Source of the DNA: Adenophora triphylla var. japonica | Taxonomy: Eukaryota; Streptophyta; Magnoliopsida; Asterales; Campanulaceae | Reading direction: 5' to 3' | Length of the DNA: 64,000 nucleotides | Assembly: GCA_022495995.1 (NCBI GenBank) | Contig: JAFEMH010000980.1 | Location: 1 to 64,000 of the forward strand | Notes under the pieces: generated by a model | Database searches by the model: none | What the model was told of the DNA's origin: nothing | The model's input: the letters and a program-made list of their open reading frames with translations, nothing else | Shown: positions 1 through 10,720 of the stretch, piece by piece | Numbering within the stretch: the stretch's first letter is position 1 | Layout of the letters: each line of letters opens with the position of its first letter | Position numbers and translations under genes: made by a program

Positions 1-830
1 AATTAAGGCACTATTTTTGAAACACAAACTATAATTGTACGCACTTTTAACTATCCTATTAAGAATGTTATGAGAAAACCAGTAGATGTCAGGTCGATAT
101 GGCGAAATGGTGCAGACAATTAAGCCACATACGACATCCAAGTACGAGCCCCCGGAACTCTCAATAAAATCCCGAAGCCCTAGGCGATTTGTGGGCGATT
201 TCAGGTCAACCTACTGCAACAAGAGGTGGAATTGGAAATCTACAAAGCAACTTCAAGATGATGACATCCTAAAAATTTGGACTCTACTACACGTATCAGG
301 ATTGCTTCCCAACATACGTAGAGGTACGGGTCTTGGAGTTGTACTAAAATCACCGCACAAGGGGACATAATACCACAATCTATCGCTGCAGCTTTCAAGG
401 CTACCAACACCATGATAAGGGGCAGTATAGAGGCACTAATTGCAGAGGTTTAAATGTCAGCAAACCGAGGACTTAGAGTGTCCAAGCATATCCGGGTGTT
501 CATGGATTCCTTGCTAATTGTTAACCACTACAACGGGTCCTACGTAAGGGCAAAATGCTAAAATGACTGACATATTTGGAAATGCGTAAAAATTCTTTCG
601 GCCAAATTCAAATCATTTTCCTTAGAACAAATCCCACGAGAAGAAAATTCTCAGCGGATGCTCAGCAAACTTGGGTTCGGCCTTCAAAAGCATTTCACAA
701 ACCGGTATCCCAATTGTGCATGTTGACATCCCAGCCAATTGATCATCTTGAGATGTTCGCTCTAGATGTCGACATACCTTCCTCTCCATCGGCAATTTCT
801 TGGGCGGCTCCTATTATCAAGTATCTCTTA
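1..830 (+). pseudogene. TatA RNase H plus second RNase H (aRNH-like) remnant
   Basis: The stretch aligns with 60375-61080 of TatC. The first ~260 bases match the end of the RT-linked RNase H. From about 320 comes the second, archaeal-type RNase H block of Tat elements, readable as LGVVLKSP near 330 and again near 700-760. There is no continuous frame: small insertions and deletions against TatC occur every few tens of bases. This domain would degrade the RNA strand during reverse transcription. Confidence 0.65.
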
Positions 831-959
831 GATGATACGATCCCAGCTTAGGAGAAAAATGCTAGAGCATTCGGGGTAAGAGTTTCTAAATATTTACTTA
901 TCGATAACCTCTTGTTTAGAAAATCTGCTTTGCAGTCACTACTTAAGATGTCTAGAAGC

Positions 960-2035
960 GAGATAGAGCCCATCGGGTTCTCGGAGGCGCACGAAGGAGA
1001 TTGTGGAAATCATAGGGCGAAGTCTACATACTAAGGCTCTTAGAATGGGCTATTTCTGGCCCACAATGAGAAAAGACGCCGTTGACTACGCAAAGAAATG
1101 TGATTCTGTCAGCGGCGTGGGGACATCTGCCACCGGCCCAGGTTTGACCGCTACATCCTATCCTGTCGCCATGGCCTTTTATGGTTTGGGGAATGGACAT
1201 AGTAGGAAAATTGCCCGGGCACCAGGTGGAAGAGTATTTCTATTGGCTATGACAGACTACTTTTCTAAATGGGTAGAAGCCGAGGCATACGTGCAAGTCC
1301 GTGACAAAGAAGTTATATCTTTTATCAAAAGAAACATATTCGGCCAATTTGGAATACCATCGAGAGATAATTTGTGACAACGGCTCTCAATTCATTAGCA
1401 AGAGAACCCAAGATTTCTTGACATCTTGGGGTGTTAAGATGGTGACATCTTCGCACTGTTCACCCTCAAGCCAATGGACATGCGAGTCTAGCAACAAAAT
1501 AATCATAAGCAACTTAAAAAAGAGGCGGAACCGAAAAGAAAGGACGATGGGCGAAGTGTTACCAATGGTTCTATGGGGTGACAGGACTGACATCTAAGAA
1601 TGCTACCGGTCAAACCCCTATTCACTTGTATTTGGAACCGAATCAGTTATTCCAGCAGAAGTCCTTGTACCTACGGCAAGATACAGTTTGTTGACATCTG
1701 AACATAATAAATACATCTTGATACATGACCTAGATACCGTGGACGAACCGAGGGACATGGCCAAAGTTCGCATGGCAGCATATCAACAAAGGGTAGCCAG
1801 ATCTTACAACAAAAATGTAAGGATAAGAAGGTTTCAAGTAGGAGACTTAGTCCTACGAAAGGCATTCCAAAATACCAAGGAGCCCAATGCAGGCAAGCTC
1901 GCCCCAAAATGGGAAGGACCCTACCTAATAGATGCACAAGCCGGGAAAGGAGCATATCGCCTGGCAACCTTGGATGGCCAAGTGATACCGCGAAGTTGGA
2001 ACGCCATTCATCTTAAAAGGTATTACGTTTAAACA
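960..2035 (+). pseudogene. TatA integrase, frameshifted
   Basis: The HHCC zinc-binding region is recognisable (MGYFWPTMRKD near 1048), but its second Cys pair is lost by a one-base shift (CDSVSG where TatB has CDSCQR). The DDE core follows, with Asp in MTDYFSKW near 1255, Asp in CDNGSQ near 1377, and the Glu region near 1480 altered. The last 114 residues are open (1688-2032), contain KWEGPYLI and end HLKRYYV, as in the intact TatB copy. No chromodomain follows. The enzyme inserts element cDNA into the genome; at least two frameshifts break this copy. Confidence 0.8.
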
Positions 2036-2918
2036 AAATTCCCTATGAACTCATCTTTCCAGGTATGGATCGTATTTTAATTCGTTGCAACCTTTCTTTT
2101 TTCCTATGCACCTTTTTTCTTTACAAATTAAGATGTCACTAACGTACTTTGTGGAAAGACGTCAACCTTAGTTGGCGTCCGTTTTAACATGTTTCTGTCT
2201 TTTGAGGTATTGACATATTTACATGGAGACATGTCGAATGCGCGCAAAGAACAACGATTTCTCCTCCGTTAGAGACTGGCCATCTCTTCTCAAGTAAAGG
2301 TACATAATCCCTTCTAAGGTTTAAAGAGTTAATTACCTCTTTCTTAAGATATTAGGTTACCACACCTTCGCCTGGAGCGCAAGTTATCTCTCTAATTGAG
2401 GTGTGGGGTGGGCCTATATGGGTAAACTCATATAGCTTACCCATTCCCACTCAGTTGGATGATTGATCTTACGTATTATTCTTATGGTTATGACATATAC
2501 GTGTCATCTGAAGTATCTACGGTTTATGGCATATACGTGTCATCTTAAGTACCTACCATTTTGGCATACTATCATGTCACCTTATGAGCATAACAAAGAA
2601 TCATCCAAAGAAAAATCTAATCCAAAAAGAAACAAGCCTTGACATGCTTGAAAACTACTAAACGTTAACCAGATTAAAGTAACCATAAAATATCCAAGCT
2701 ACCAACAATAAAAGTGCAAAAGTGTTGGACCAACCCAACACGTAAAAAAGATTGTCTTTGGTCCTTATGGACCCATTACATAACCAAACGAAAATAAAAA
2801 TTGTTTTAAGGGATTCCACCCCAGTAACATCATCAAAAGACCAAGAACAAAGTTCTTTTACCTTCTTTTTTAGGTGGCTTCTGCGCGGAGTGTCATGCAT
2901 TTGGGTTCACTTCTCCAA
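2036..2918. other. TatA non-coding block between convergent genes
   Basis: No coding frame is evident. The block matches 54240-55073 (inverted) and 62382-63200. It holds a conserved pair of hairpins at 2360-2445 and near-identical repeats containing the quasi-palindrome TGACATATACGTGTCA around 2489 and 2528. Pol ends on the left and the antisense gene ends on the right, so both 3' ends fall here. Confidence 0.6.
2360..2445. repeat. Two conserved adjacent hairpins
   Basis: Hairpin 1 pairs CCACACCT (2360-2367) with AGGTGTGG (2399-2406). Hairpin 2 pairs ATGGGTAA with TTACCCAT around 2417-2443, with an 11-base loop. The same two stems are kept in TatB (about 54643-54722, inverted) and TatC (about 62722-62806) although surrounding bases differ. 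The position between convergent transcripts suggests a 3'-end or RNA-processing role, but that is inference. Confidence 0.55.
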
Positions 2919-4626
2919 CTATCGCGCATCCTTAACGATCGCGTCATACGGACTTGACGACACCTCGCCCTCATCCGTCACCTCACCTGTCAACTTAAAC
3001 AAATAGGCACATTCCCTATTGATATCCCAAGTATCAGCCTTCCCTTCCTGATACTCCTTCATCATTTTTACCTTGCATTGAGAGACAGTTTTTGCCGCAG
3101 CCAGTTTGCAGGAATTCTTCACGTCTGCTATCTCTTTGTTATGATCATCCTCGCTTTTCGCCAAGCTATTCATTAAATCCTTTACCGTTTGCTCTTGCTC
3201 TGCCAGCAACTTAACTTGTTGCTCTAAGGTTTTCTCGTGCTCTTTTATCTTATTCTCCAACATTGTCTTCTCTTTCTTGACCAAAGCAATATCCGCCTTG
3301 GATTTCTTCTTCAATATCTCCGTTTCCTTTACCAGACCTTCCAAAAGTCCTATCGCTTCTCGTAAAATCATGCCCTCGATATCAAAAGGTCTTATAAAAC
3401 TTTGGAAACAGTACAAACCCATTTAATATTATCTTACCCCAGTTGTGAAACTCATGCATTTCTTTTTAAAATCTCCTACGGACGTTTCTTCAAAAGTATC
3501 TTCAACTTCAACCACCTCCTCTTGAATCGCTTTTCTCTTCCTTACCCTAGAGCCAATACCTATGCTCTCATCCGGAACAGGAATCTTCTTAGGGGCAGGT
3601 GGAGGTTTCATTTCGATCTTAACAACAGGCTCAGTGAACATAGCCTCAATATCATCAAGGTCAAAGTCAGATCCTGAAACTACCAGTTTGGAGACTGCAT
3701 GGACATATAGATGTTGTCAACAAAGAATAACGCATCAAATTGATAACAATTAGTAAAGGTAAAGAGACACCATGCTTACCGGTGGACATAATTGCAGAAG
3801 TAGAGGCCTTTAGGTCTTCCGGGATAGTCGAAGATGCTTCCAACAAACCCTTAGGGGATCTCTTATCTGGAGGGAGCCCGAAAAATTCTTCAATCTTGGT
3901 TAGAGTGTCTTCAGCAGGTGGAAACAATTCTCCCCAATCGATATCTGCATAAAAGCAAGAACAATTACAATTCAGTTTGTCTCAAGAACAGGAAGTCACA
4001 AAAGTAAGAATTTAAGTACCTCCCTTGTTCCATTGGCTTGATATCTCATCCTTTTCTCCAATAGACGTCCTATCAACAAAGAAAAATCTATTCTTCCATC
4101 CCCTATCACTGGAAGATGTGGTGCTCATCAAGGAACTTCTACCTGACCTCTTTCTAAAAAGGTATCTTTTGGAACCAAAGGGTTGAAGGTCGTACGAATA
4201 TGCGATTTCATGGAGCCCTAGGTTTAGTCCATTTTCTCGGTTCACTTTAATGACAAAAGCAAAAACTCGCCAAGCCATCGGCATCAGTTGAGCATAAGCG
4301 AGTTGGGTTTTTTGGAAGAACTCAGAAACCAACAAAGGAAAAGGGTAGCTGAACCCTAGAAGAAAAGGATACTCAAAGAAACAGATCCATTTGCGGGAAA
4401 CATAATCAGACCTAAGCTTCATGGAAAAAGGATGAAAAATTGTACCATTTGGGAAGTAGCATTGTTGTTTCATGGACTCTATTTGGGAATCACTAAATAA
4501 GCAAGTCTCTTCGTCTGGTTTTGCAAGAAGGTTTTCGCAAACGAAGTCATCGAGACTAATTTCTTTGGGGCCTTGTGGGGTTGGGACACTCTTGGTTTTG
4601 GTCGAGGACCACCTGGTCCTACCCAT
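2919..4626 (-). CDS. TatA antisense gene: Transposase_28-like domain plus coiled coil, four exons
   Basis: Proposed exons on the minus strand are 4626-4020, 3944-3780, 3694-3438 and about 3400-2919. Donors (GTACTT, GTAAGC, GTAAGA) and the first two acceptors fit plant splice rules. Exons 1-3 join in frame to 343 codons without a stop. Exon 1 starts MGRTRWSST and resembles the 'putative gypsy type transposon' (Transposase_28) family of plant elements; function unknown. Exon 3 is proline- and lysine-rich (KPPPAPKK, RVRKRKA). Exon 4 is a Lys/Glu-rich coiled coil and stops earlier than TatB. The acceptor of exon 4 is unclear. An upstream Met at 4761 is possible, but 4626 has the better start context. 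Confidence 0.6.
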
Positions 4627-4953
4627 GGTTGATGAGCAAAAGGAGAAAACTAAGCAAAGGAAGAAGGTGAGAAACGGAGAAGTTTTACCTTGAAGATGAA
4701 CGGCGCCGTAGGCCAATGGAGGTGAAAAAGAAGCTTTGAGAAGTCTAAATGATCTTACCAAGCGGTTATTAAAAAGAAAAAGGATTCTTTTTCAAAAAAG
4801 TTACTTTCCAGACCCTTCTCCCCAACCGTCCATTTGACGCCACGTATTCCTAAAATATCCCAGCGGGCGGGCGGGCGGTTGAACAATTAATTCGAAAGAA
4901 AAACATTTTGCCTCTTCGCCTGCCAACATAGTCAAATGTTTTTGGGGACAAAT
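4627..4953. promoter_or_regulatory. TatA antisense-gene upstream region and 3' polypurine tract
   Basis: On the minus strand this is the leader and likely promoter of the antisense gene; a TTTTTAATAA stretch near 4770 could serve as a TATA-like box. On the plus strand, TTTTTGGGGACAAAT immediately before 4954 is the primer for plus-strand DNA, identical to the sequence bordering the TatB LTR. A CGGG-repeat at about 4863-4877 stands where TatB has GCTGGCAGTTG. Confidence 0.5.
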
Positions 4954-5551
4954 TGTTGTGGGTATTTTTCAACATGGTGACATCTTCAGTTGATCCTGCA
5001 TATCAAGATGTCATTACACTGTAAGTATTGTTCTAATATTTACTTATTTAATATTTCCTAATATTCTTATTCTTTTTTCAGTAATTAAGAGAGGAATGCG
5101 GGATATTCTCCAGCACGTTCAACAGACCTTCAACAGCTAGGGCGACTTGGTCTCACGGAGGTTGAAAGGATAAGCCAAAATCCCGAGATTGTAGGAACCG
5201 TATTGACTGCATCATATTTACTTGTATTTAAGGGGAAATGGAGACGGAACATACACGAATGCTCACACGCACACACTCTACACACAAGCTCTTGTAATCC
5301 TCTCCATTATCTTCCAAAGTTGTATTCGTGATCATTATAGTGAAACTTTTAAGGTTGGAGACCTAACTCCCGGGGTTTTTTCCAAAGAGGTTGTCACCTC
5401 CAAGGTTTTCCTCGTTAACAAATCGTGGTGTCATTATCTCTTTTTCGTGCTTTTGTTTCATATAGTCGAATTCCACAGTCCCCTCCTTATTGTCCAATCC
5501 ACACACTAAACAAAGTTAAGATTCTACTCTATTGTTTTTTCTACCAAAACA
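4954..5551 (+). repeat. TatA 3' LTR
   Basis: This 598-bp sequence starts TGTTGTGGG and ends ACCAAAACA. It matches the TatC 5' LTR (56097-56701) and, inverted, the TatB LTR (51569-52167). It contains a conserved 3' segment around 5350-5450 with CTCCCGGGG. The boundary is sharp on both sides. Confidence 0.9.
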
Positions 5552-6566
5552 AGTACCTTTTAAGGTGAACGGTGTTCCAACTCCGTGGGATCATTTGGCC
5601 ATCCAAGGTTGACAGGTGATATGCTCCTTTCCCGGTCTGTGCATCAATTAAGTAGGGTCCTTCCCACTTTGGGGCAAGCTTGCCTGCATTGAGTTCCTTT
5701 GTATTTTGGAATGCCTTTCGTAAGACTAAGTCTCCTACTTGGAATCTTCTGACCCTTACATTTTTGTTGTAAGACCTGGCTATCCTTTGTTAATATGCTG
5801 CCATCCAAACTTTGGCCATGTCCCTTAGCTCGTCTACGGCATCCAGGTCATGTGCCAAGATATCCTTATTATACTCAGGTGTCAACAAACCGTACCTGGT
5901 TGTAGGTACAAGAACTTCTGTTGGAATGACTGATTCTGTCCCAAATACCAGTGAATAGGAGTCGACGTGGTATTCTTAGATGTCATCCTGTCGGCCCATA
6001 AAACCATTGGTAACTCTTACGCCCATCTTCCTTTCTTGGTCTCGCCTCTTTTTAAGTTGCTTATGATAATCTTGTTGCTGGATTCTGCCTGTCCATTGGC
6101 TTGAGGGTGAACAGGTGAAGATGTCACCATCTTGACTCCCCAACTTTTCAAGAAATTCTAGGTTTTCCTACTAATGAACTGGGAGCCGTTATCACAAATT
6201 ATCTCTGAAGGTATCCCAAACCTGCTGAATATATTTCTTTTTATGAAAGAGATAACTTCTTCAGCCATGACTTGCATCGTATGCCCTCGAGCCTTTCTAC
6301 CCATTTAGAAAAATAGTCTGTCATGGCTAGTAGAAATACTCTTCCTCCTGGGGCCTGGGTAATTTTCCTATGATGTCCATTCCCTAAATCATAAATGGCC
6401 ATGGCGACAGGATAGGATGTAGCAATTCGGCTGGTTGATGTAGTATGTCACCATGTCGTTGACAGGAGTCACATTTCTTTGCATATTTTGCAGCGTCTGT
6501 TTGCATTGTAGGCCAAAAATAGCCCATCCTTAGGGCCTTGGTATACAGACTTTTGCCCCCGGTATG
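5552..6566 (-). pseudogene. TatD integrase fragment
   Basis: Reverse-strand integrase closely similar to TatB 55078-56093, running from within the KRYY end up to the zinc-binding region (CDSCQRHGD is intact here). The DDE core is present but frames are broken near 5960, 6040 and 6280, where TatB has CTG or CAG. The fragment begins exactly at the TatA LTR. Its other end fuses to CopE gag at a shared CATACC near 6561-6566. Confidence 0.8.
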
Positions 6567-7542
6567 AGGGTGGGCAGTTGTTGTTAGGTCTGTTGTGAGG
6601 GGGATTTGGGAATTGGGTATTGGGGTAGACTTGGCGAAAAGTGTGACACTGGGAAAGAAAATGACCATCACGGCGGCACCATTGGCAGCGGCCTTTGTAA
6701 GGTTGAGATGAGGAGTTGGTGCGAGGGTTGAAGTTGGGAGATGAATTTAGTTGGTTGTTGGTAGAGCAAGGATGGTTTTTGGTGGTATAGTTGACAACTG
6801 CAGGGAAGGTGGCTGTGGGCTTAGGTTTGTTTTTGAGGGTTAACTCACGATTGATAAGCTTTTCATGGAGCTCATCAAACGTGATTGGATTTTCTCGGTT
6901 CTAGACAGCAGAGATGACACTTTCATAGTCAGGGTCAATGATTTGGTCGAGGATTTTGTCAATGAGGTCATCTGGGTCAATGGCGCGGTCTAGGGAGGTT
7001 AATTGGGCTGCACAAGTTTGGATATCTTGCATGTATTCAGTTATGGATTGGGTACCCTTGGTGATATTACGAAGGTGGTCTTTGATCTGTTTCATGTGAC
7101 CTTTGGAGGGATTGACAAAGGTTTTGGCTAGGGTGTTCCATGCGGCTAGGGTTGTGGGACAGAGAGATATGAGGGGAACTAGAGATGGTGATAGGGAGCC
7201 GGCTAAAGCACCAAGGAGTAATTTGTCCTGGCGAAACCAGGTTCTGTATGAGGGGTTGGGCACATTCTGTGGTGGTGGAGGGGGCGGAGCTGGTGGGTTT
7301 TCGGCAGGGTCTGTGGGTGCGGCAACGGTGGCAGTGGTTGGGAGAATGGTTTCAGGGGGTATTGGGTGGTTGTTGTCGATGAAATTGTGAAGGTCCAGAC
7401 CTATGAGGGTGGCTTCGATTTGAAGTTTCCAGGCTATGTAATTTGTGTCGGTGAGTTTGAGGACATGGGTGAGAGAGACGGCAATGAGGGGTTGGGTAGG
7501 CTCGGCAGAGTTGGGAATGAGGGTGAGATCAGTAGTTGCCAT
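6567..7542 (-). pseudogene. CopE gag (Copia), truncated and fused
   Basis: Start at 7542, 213 codons open to 6901, beginning MATTDLTLIPNS. The gag fold of plant Copia elements (UBN2 type) is readable: LTDTNYIAWKLQIEATL, later WNTLAKTFVNPSKG and ITEYMQDIQ. A Pro-rich insert lies in the middle. After a frame break, a CCHC zinc knuckle (CQWCRRDGHFLSQC) follows near 6650-6700. Gag packages element RNA. The rest of the element is replaced by TatD. Confidence 0.8.
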
Positions 7543-7620
7543 GGCAGGTAGTGGCGGCAGCTATGGGGTTTTAGGTTAGGTTGCGGCGGTAGCTATGGAT
7601 TTTTAGGGTTTTAACCGTGA

Positions 7621-7633
7621 AGCTCTGATACCA
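7621..7633 (-). promoter_or_regulatory. CopE primer-binding site
   Basis: On the minus strand TGGTATCAGAGCT directly follows the LTR end. This is the usual plant Copia site complementary to initiator tRNA-Met. Confidence 0.85.
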
Positions 7634-7859
7634 TGATAAAAGAATGATAACAGAGAAAATATGTGAAGGGATTCTTTGTATTATTGATGATAATAGGGAG
7701 TATATATATACATGTACAAGAGTCCTATTCTAGGTATATGATTACAATGAATAATTATCTAAATATATCAAGATATGTACAATGTAAATAAGGGAAGAAT
7801 ATATTCTAAGTGGGAGAGAAATCAGGAGGATCTTTATCATTATCAGGATATGTGTCACA
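7634..7859 (-). repeat. CopE 5' LTR
   Basis: Bounded by TG...CA (minus strand TGTGACAC ... TTTTATCA) and followed by the primer-binding site. About 226 bp, which is short but normal for small Copia elements. The outer edge at 7859 is a best guess: host-like sequence shared with 47460-47650 begins shortly after. Confidence 0.6.
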
Positions 7860-7964
7860 ACTGTACGTGGTACATAAGGCAGTTAGATATATGTCTACTT
7901 AATCAGGATGTGGGTTATTATAGAAACATCTGCCATGAGTGGTAGAGTTTAGAGATAATATATA

Positions 7965-8197
7965 CTCTCTCCGCCTCAAAATGTTTGTCCAATTTGACTT
8001 TTTTATTTAACTTTGACCACAAATTTATGAGAGATTAATTATGTTCATGAAATTCTAAAAATTTCTATTGATTCACCATTAATAATATTATCAACAACAA
8101 CTTTTAAAATTTCATGAGCATGATTAATCTCTCATAAATTTGTGGTCAAAATTTAACAAAAAAGTCAAATGGGACAAACATTTTGAGACGGAGGGAG
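7965..8197. mobile_element. Stowaway-like MITE
   Basis: 233-bp non-coding element with ~26-bp terminal inverted repeats (left CTCTCTCCGCCTCAAAATG, right arm complementary CTCCCTCCGTCTCAAAATG), flanked by TA on both sides. An inner inverted repeat around ACAAATTTATGAGAGATTAA joins the arms, so the whole unit can fold into one long hairpin. This is typical of Tc1/mariner-derived Stowaway MITEs, moved by transposase supplied elsewhere. Confidence 0.9.
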
Positions 8198-9974
8198 TAT
8201 ATTATTATTGCATGGTTTGTAATATCTGAAGAGAAATTAATAAAAATAATAAAATTTTGTTTTTTTTATCAAATCACGTGACATATAATAGATGCATTGA
8301 TGCGGGAGCTAAAGCATTGTCTCTTGACATTCTTAATAATTTCAATCAAATTCAACAGGATGTATTTATCAATTCACTGGTCAAACAATACAAGTTATAT
8401 ATCATTAGAAAGCTTTATAAATCATTGGATCTAGTTTTTAGTTTTCATACTTTTCAGATCGGCAGTTTTAAGTTTTTAGCAAAAGCTATGACTATTTTGG
8501 TGGAGGATATACTGATATAGTCTTAAAGTCAGATTCATCCAAAAATTGGCTAAGTATTCATGTTTATCAATTATTTTGAGTTACATTATAATTGATTGTT
8601 CTGTCCCTTTCATTGAGTATTTCTAAGCTTGGAATGATGTTTCATGAATGAAAGCGTGAGCTTTTGGGAACAATTTTTGTTTCCTTATTTTCGAAATATC
8701 TCTAAATATAATAAGAAGATTTTGTGACTTTCATGGAAAGATTTACTTTGACTAGGACTTTGTAAATAAAGTAAATATCTTTTATTTATGTACATAGTTT
8801 TATATTAGGACTAACCTACTAACAATCTATTTATTTGTGAGCGTGATTTATGTTTTCTTGTAGGATTTGAGATCTCACAAAGAAAGAATGTTGATTGCGT
8901 GAAGACCTTCTCCATGGTGCATATAAATACAAGGCCATTATCACAAGAGAAGACACGAAATTTTAGGAGAGAAAAATACTTGTTCTTCACAGTTTTCAAC
9001 ATTGTTGTTTTAGGTTGTGAGTGAAGGTTGAAATGATGTTTCATGAAATTTATAAGTACCCTACAAAATGTCTTTGCAACGAGAGTTGAAATTTGAGTTA
9101 AAATCAAATACAAAGTTGAGTTTGTGCCTTCTTTTCATGTTGATCTCTATCTATTCGGTGAATTTCGTTTAGTGGTGTACATATGTCATACTATATCTCT
9201 TCGAGAATTCCGTTGATTGGTGAGTACTTATGTTGAAAAATGATGTTTGGTCTCTCTAATTTTATTGGTCGATAACCGTAAATTAATAGACCAAAGTGGG
9301 ATGGTGTAATGGTGTTATTGATATTCACTAGAATGACTTTCATAAGTAGTTGGAAATCAATTTAAGGTTGAAATACAAAGTTGAAAGATATATTATAAAT
9401 TGGGTTGAATAAAGTTTATTTTTATAATCTTGTATAAATATGTATATATATTTATATTAAAGATTATATAAGTTAAACGGAGAATATTTAAACCCATGTA
9501 GTACTATTTTTGTAGACAAAATTTAACAAGTATTTTGACTAATTCAAATAACCAAGTCAAAGATTGTTAAAGTGAGACGTGGGCTTTGAAGGAAGTTGAA
9601 TGGGATAAGTCATTATCCCTGGCGGTACAAATTTACTAGCTAAAAAGGTGTGATACGTAAATGTTATCACATGTCCTTCGTTCGTCTATAGTGCACTCGT
9701 AAGTACGAGGGCAATACTTCTTAAATGCCAGTCTGTTCATCGAACGATTCGATACATATTTCTCACTTATAATTTTATTTTATTTCCATCTCTAATAATT
9801 ATTCATTTTTTCGTCTTTGCTTCTGCTATTGCTCTGTTTGGTTTGCCTTTAGTTGTTCTACAATTATTTAATTCTTCAATTTAAATAATTAATCTGCTAA
9901 ACTTATATTGTTCCCTTTAATCTGAATTATTAATTATACTCATTTAATCTCCTGCTAATTAAGTTATATTATAT
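8198..9974. other. AT-rich non-coding DNA
   Basis: No gene recognised. The first ~60 bases continue a segment also found near 47600. Short open frames at 8257-8520 (+) and 8811-9113 (-) resemble nothing I know. A CATATAAATAC box near 8930 and an inverted repeat pairing TTGGTC with GACCAA (about 9267-9296) are the only structures noted. Confidence 0.4.
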
Positions 9975-10178
9975 TGATAAGGAAACTACTTCTCTTAAGG
10001 AAACTACTTCTAGATCTCCTTAAGCTATAAGCAATATGTTTTCCTTTTCCTATTTGTATCAAATTCTCTTTCCTAGAATAGTTTCCTAATTGTAGTATGA
10101 AAGCCTTATAAAACTTATATATATAGGGGCTTCAATTCAGACGTGAGATACTTTTTCAATTATTGTGTTACTATTATA
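9975..10178 (+). repeat. CopF putative 5' LTR (short, weakly bounded)
   Basis: The sequence begins TGATAAGG, contains a TATATATATAGGG box with promoter character near 10120, and ends before TGATATCAATAGCC, a degenerate form of the TGGTATCAGAGC primer site. No second LTR is present for comparison, so the edges are tentative. Confidence 0.4.
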
Positions 10179-10220
10179 TGATATCAATAGCCCAAATATC
10201 CTAACCTATCTCCTCTCCCC

Positions 10221-10720
10221 GTGGCTGCCGAGAACACATCCACCACCTTCCCCGCCACGGTCGCATATGCTGCCAAAAACCAACCTCAAAACCGAAACTT
10301 TAATCCTAAAAATCAAAACTCAAACTTCACCCCTCCCTCTTTTCCTTCCAACTCGGCACCCCCACCTAACCCTAACCCTAATAATCAAAACCCTCACAAC
10401 CCTTACAAGGGACGATGCCAATGGTGTCGAAACTTTGGACACTTGCTATCCTAATGTCAATGTTTTCGTCAACTTCATCCCAAGTCTTTTCCTACCCCTC
10501 CCAATAACAACTCCCAATCCTCTCCTAGACCTAGAAACCAAAATCGTGGTCCTCAAGTCACCCACCCTAGTGCTCATTCGGCCACCACCACCCCTCAATT
10601 TCAACCCGGTTGGCTTTTCGATAGTGGGGCAACACATCATGTTACTAATAACCTCGATAACCTTGCTCTCCATTCTCCTTTTGATGGTACCTTATAATTG
10701 GGGATGGCTCGGGTCTTAAT
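10221..10720 (+). pseudogene. CopF gag C-terminus and protease
   Basis: The N-terminal gag is missing. An Asn/Pro-rich gag tail (MAAENTSTTF...) leads into a CCHC knuckle starting CQWCRNFGH near 10415, the same family as CopE. After a frame change the protease site FDSGATHHVTNN appears, with the catalytic D-S-G at about 10618-10626 intact. Gag deletion and frame changes make this non-functional. Confidence 0.7.

Larger units (their letters stand above)
1..5551 (+). mobile_element. TatA: Ty3/Gypsy element, Tat-type, 3' part
   Basis: Pol remnants, a non-coding block, an antisense gene, a polypurine tract and a 3' LTR follow one another in the same order as in the copy starting at 56097. Gag, protease and most of RT would lie left of the window. 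Two RNase H-like blocks before integrase and an antisense gene after pol are features I associate with the plant Tat lineage. The 3' LTR abuts an inverted integrase fragment (TatD), so TatA probably inserted into another Tat copy. Confidence 0.85.

Noticed and set aside
2919..4626. Reading the antisense gene as a working DNA transposase because of its family name
   Set aside because: No DDE triad, zinc finger or terminal inverted repeats are seen; the family name is historical.
8257..8520. 87-codon plus-strand open frame in the AT-rich region
   Set aside because: Isoleucine/leucine/lysine-rich composition expected by chance in AT-rich DNA; no motif, promoter or splice context.
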